From: Devosia sp.
Lineage (GTDB): Bacteria; Pseudomonadota; Alphaproteobacteria; Rhizobiales; Devosiaceae
Length of the DNA stretch: 6,108 nucleotides
Direction of reading: 5' to 3'
Assembly: GCA_025352765.1 (NCBI GenBank)
Contig: JANXSI010000465.1
Coordinates: forward strand, 1 to 6,108
Position 1 is the first letter of the stretch. Every line of letters begins with the position of its first letter. The notes beneath the pieces are model-generated. The model was not told the origin of the DNA and searched no databases. It saw only the letters and a list, made by a program, of their open reading frames with translations. A program made the position numbers and the translations under genes. Positions 5,211-6,108 of this stretch are shown piece after piece.

Positions 5211-6108
5211 TCGGCGGCGGGGCGTCCGGCTGTGTGGCGGCGGCGCGTCTGGTCACAGACGGCAACCGGCGGGTGCTGCTGCTCGAAGCGGGCCACTCGC
5301 ATCATCATCCGCTGCTCGACATGCCGCCAGGGATCTTCAAGCTGATCAACGGCAGCAAGTACATGACCTACCACCACACGGTGCCGCAGGCGCATCTCAA
5401 CGGCCGGGTCCACGATATCCCGCAGGGGAACGTGTTGGGCGGCGGTTCGTCGGTCAACGCGCAGGTTTACATGCGCGGCCGGCCCAGCGACTACAACGAA
5501 TGGGACGAGATCCTGCGCGGCAACAATGACGGCGCGCCGTGGGACTGGTCGACGGTGCTCGGCCACTTCAAGCGGATCGAGGGCAACAACCGCCTGCAGA
5601 ACGATCTCCACGGCGTCGACGGCCCCCTGCTGGTGTCGGACCCCGGGCACATCGACGACGTGTCGCGCTGGTTCGTCCAGACGGTGCAGCAGATGGGCGA
5701 GCCGTTCACCAACGACTTCAACGGGCCGACGCAGCGCGGGGTCGGGTTCTACCAGTTCATGAACCGGCGCGGGAAACGCAGCAGCGCCGCCTATGCGTAT
5801 GTCGAGCCGCTCAAGGCCGACAGCCGGCTGACGGTGAAACTGCGCGCCGCGGTGCAGCGGATCAATATCGAGAACGGTCGCGCAGTCAGCGTCACATGGC
5901 GCGACAGCTCGGGCGAACATACGGCGCATGCCCGCTCGGATATCGTGGTGTCGGCTGGGGCGCTTGTGACGCCGAAGCTTCTGATGCTCTCGGGGCTCGG
6001 ACCGGCGGAGCACTTGCGCGAGCACGGGATCGCCAGCGTCGTCGACCTGCCGGGCGTCGGGCAGAATCTGATCGACCATCCGGAAGTGCCGACGATCTCG
6101 CTCGCCAA
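5180..6108 (+). CDS. GMC family FAD-dependent oxidoreductase (choline/alcohol dehydrogenase-like), 3' partial
   Basis: The first 309 residues of a glucose-methanol-choline oxidoreductase are present; the frame runs off the right edge. GMC enzymes oxidise alcohols using a bound FAD. Visible features are the N-terminal dinucleotide-binding motif HIVIGGGASGCVAAARL (8-24) with Glu36 (LLLEAG) for the FAD ribose, the first family signature GNVLGGGSSVNAQVYMRG (83-100), and the second signature GALVTPKLLMLSGLGPAEHL (260-279) followed by DLPGVGQNLIDHPE (289-302). No export signal precedes the FAD motif, so it is probably cytosolic. The catalytic His-His/Asn pair near the C-terminus is not visible, so activity and substrate cannot be judged; choline dehydrogenase is one option among many. 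TTG 5180 is chosen because GGGAGG (5168-5173) is 6 bases upstream and no in-frame ATG lies between the stop at 5123-5125 and the FAD motif; TTG 5177 is the alternative. A short overlapping ORF (5136-5210) complicates the start. Confidence 0.93.
   Translation, partial: MSGEEYDHIVIGGGASGCVAAARLVTDGNRRVLLLEAGHSHHHPLLDMPPGIFKLINGSKYMTYHHTVPQAHLNGRVHDIPQGNVLGGGSSVNAQVYMRGRPSDYNEWDEILRGNNDGAPWDWSTVLGHFKRIEGNNRLQNDLHGVDGPLLVSDPGHIDDVSRWFVQTVQQMGEPFTNDFNGPTQRGVGFYQFMNRRGKRSSAAYAYVEPLKADSRLTVKLRAAVQRINIENGRAVSVTWRDSSGEHTAHARSDIVVSAGALVTPKLLMLSGLGPAEHLREHGIASVVDLPGVGQNLIDHPEVPTISLA

Noticed and set aside
5120..6079. 319-codon minus-strand open frame opposite the GMC oxidoreductase
   Set aside because: The plus-strand reading carries both GMC signatures and the FAD motif; the antisense frame is a by-product of codon bias.

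Overview
The window is GC-rich, gene-dense bacterial chromosome with strong G/C bias at third codon positions. The protein families point to an alphaproteobacterium, possibly Sphingomonadales or Hyphomicrobiales/Bradyrhizobium-like: an Fnr/FixK-type regulator, a soluble PAS-HisKA_2 histidine kinase, a DUF6481-like Ala/Glu/Lys/Arg-rich protein, a DEAD-box helicase with a DbpA-type RNA-binding domain, and a GMC oxidoreductase. This placement is inferred from family membership; there is no rRNA or other decisive marker. I see no insertion sequence, prophage, CRISPR array, tRNA or rRNA.

Layout. Positions 1-525 (+) hold the C-terminal 174 residues of a Crp/Fnr regulator, followed by a hairpin that may end its transcript. 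Positions 682-1725 (+) encode a cytosolic PAS histidine kinase that starts with TTG. Positions 1814-2506 (+) encode a spermidine-synthase-like Rossmann protein that starts with GTG. Its stop codon overlaps the stop of a convergent minus-strand gene (2503-2862, DUF6481-like) in a shared CTAG. Upstream of that gene on the same strand lies a 616-residue DEAD-box RNA helicase (3006-4856). A 323-bp divergent intergenic region (4857-5179) follows. The window ends inside a GMC-family FAD oxidoreductase (5180-6108, +, TTG start, open at the right edge).

How the genes may work together. The regulator and kinase are both signalling proteins but appear to be separate transcription units; no response regulator is visible. 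The helicase and the small basic coiled-coil protein share a strand and may form an RNA-related pair. The oxidoreductase faces away from the helicase and appears independent.

I do not find convincing evidence of a novel multi-gene system. The points most worth checking are the helicase/DUF6481 pair, the orphan aminopropyltransferase-like protein, a 14-bp palindrome on the helicase ribosome-binding site, the CTAG double stop, and a short ORF with its own ribosome-binding site that overlaps the start of the oxidoreductase.
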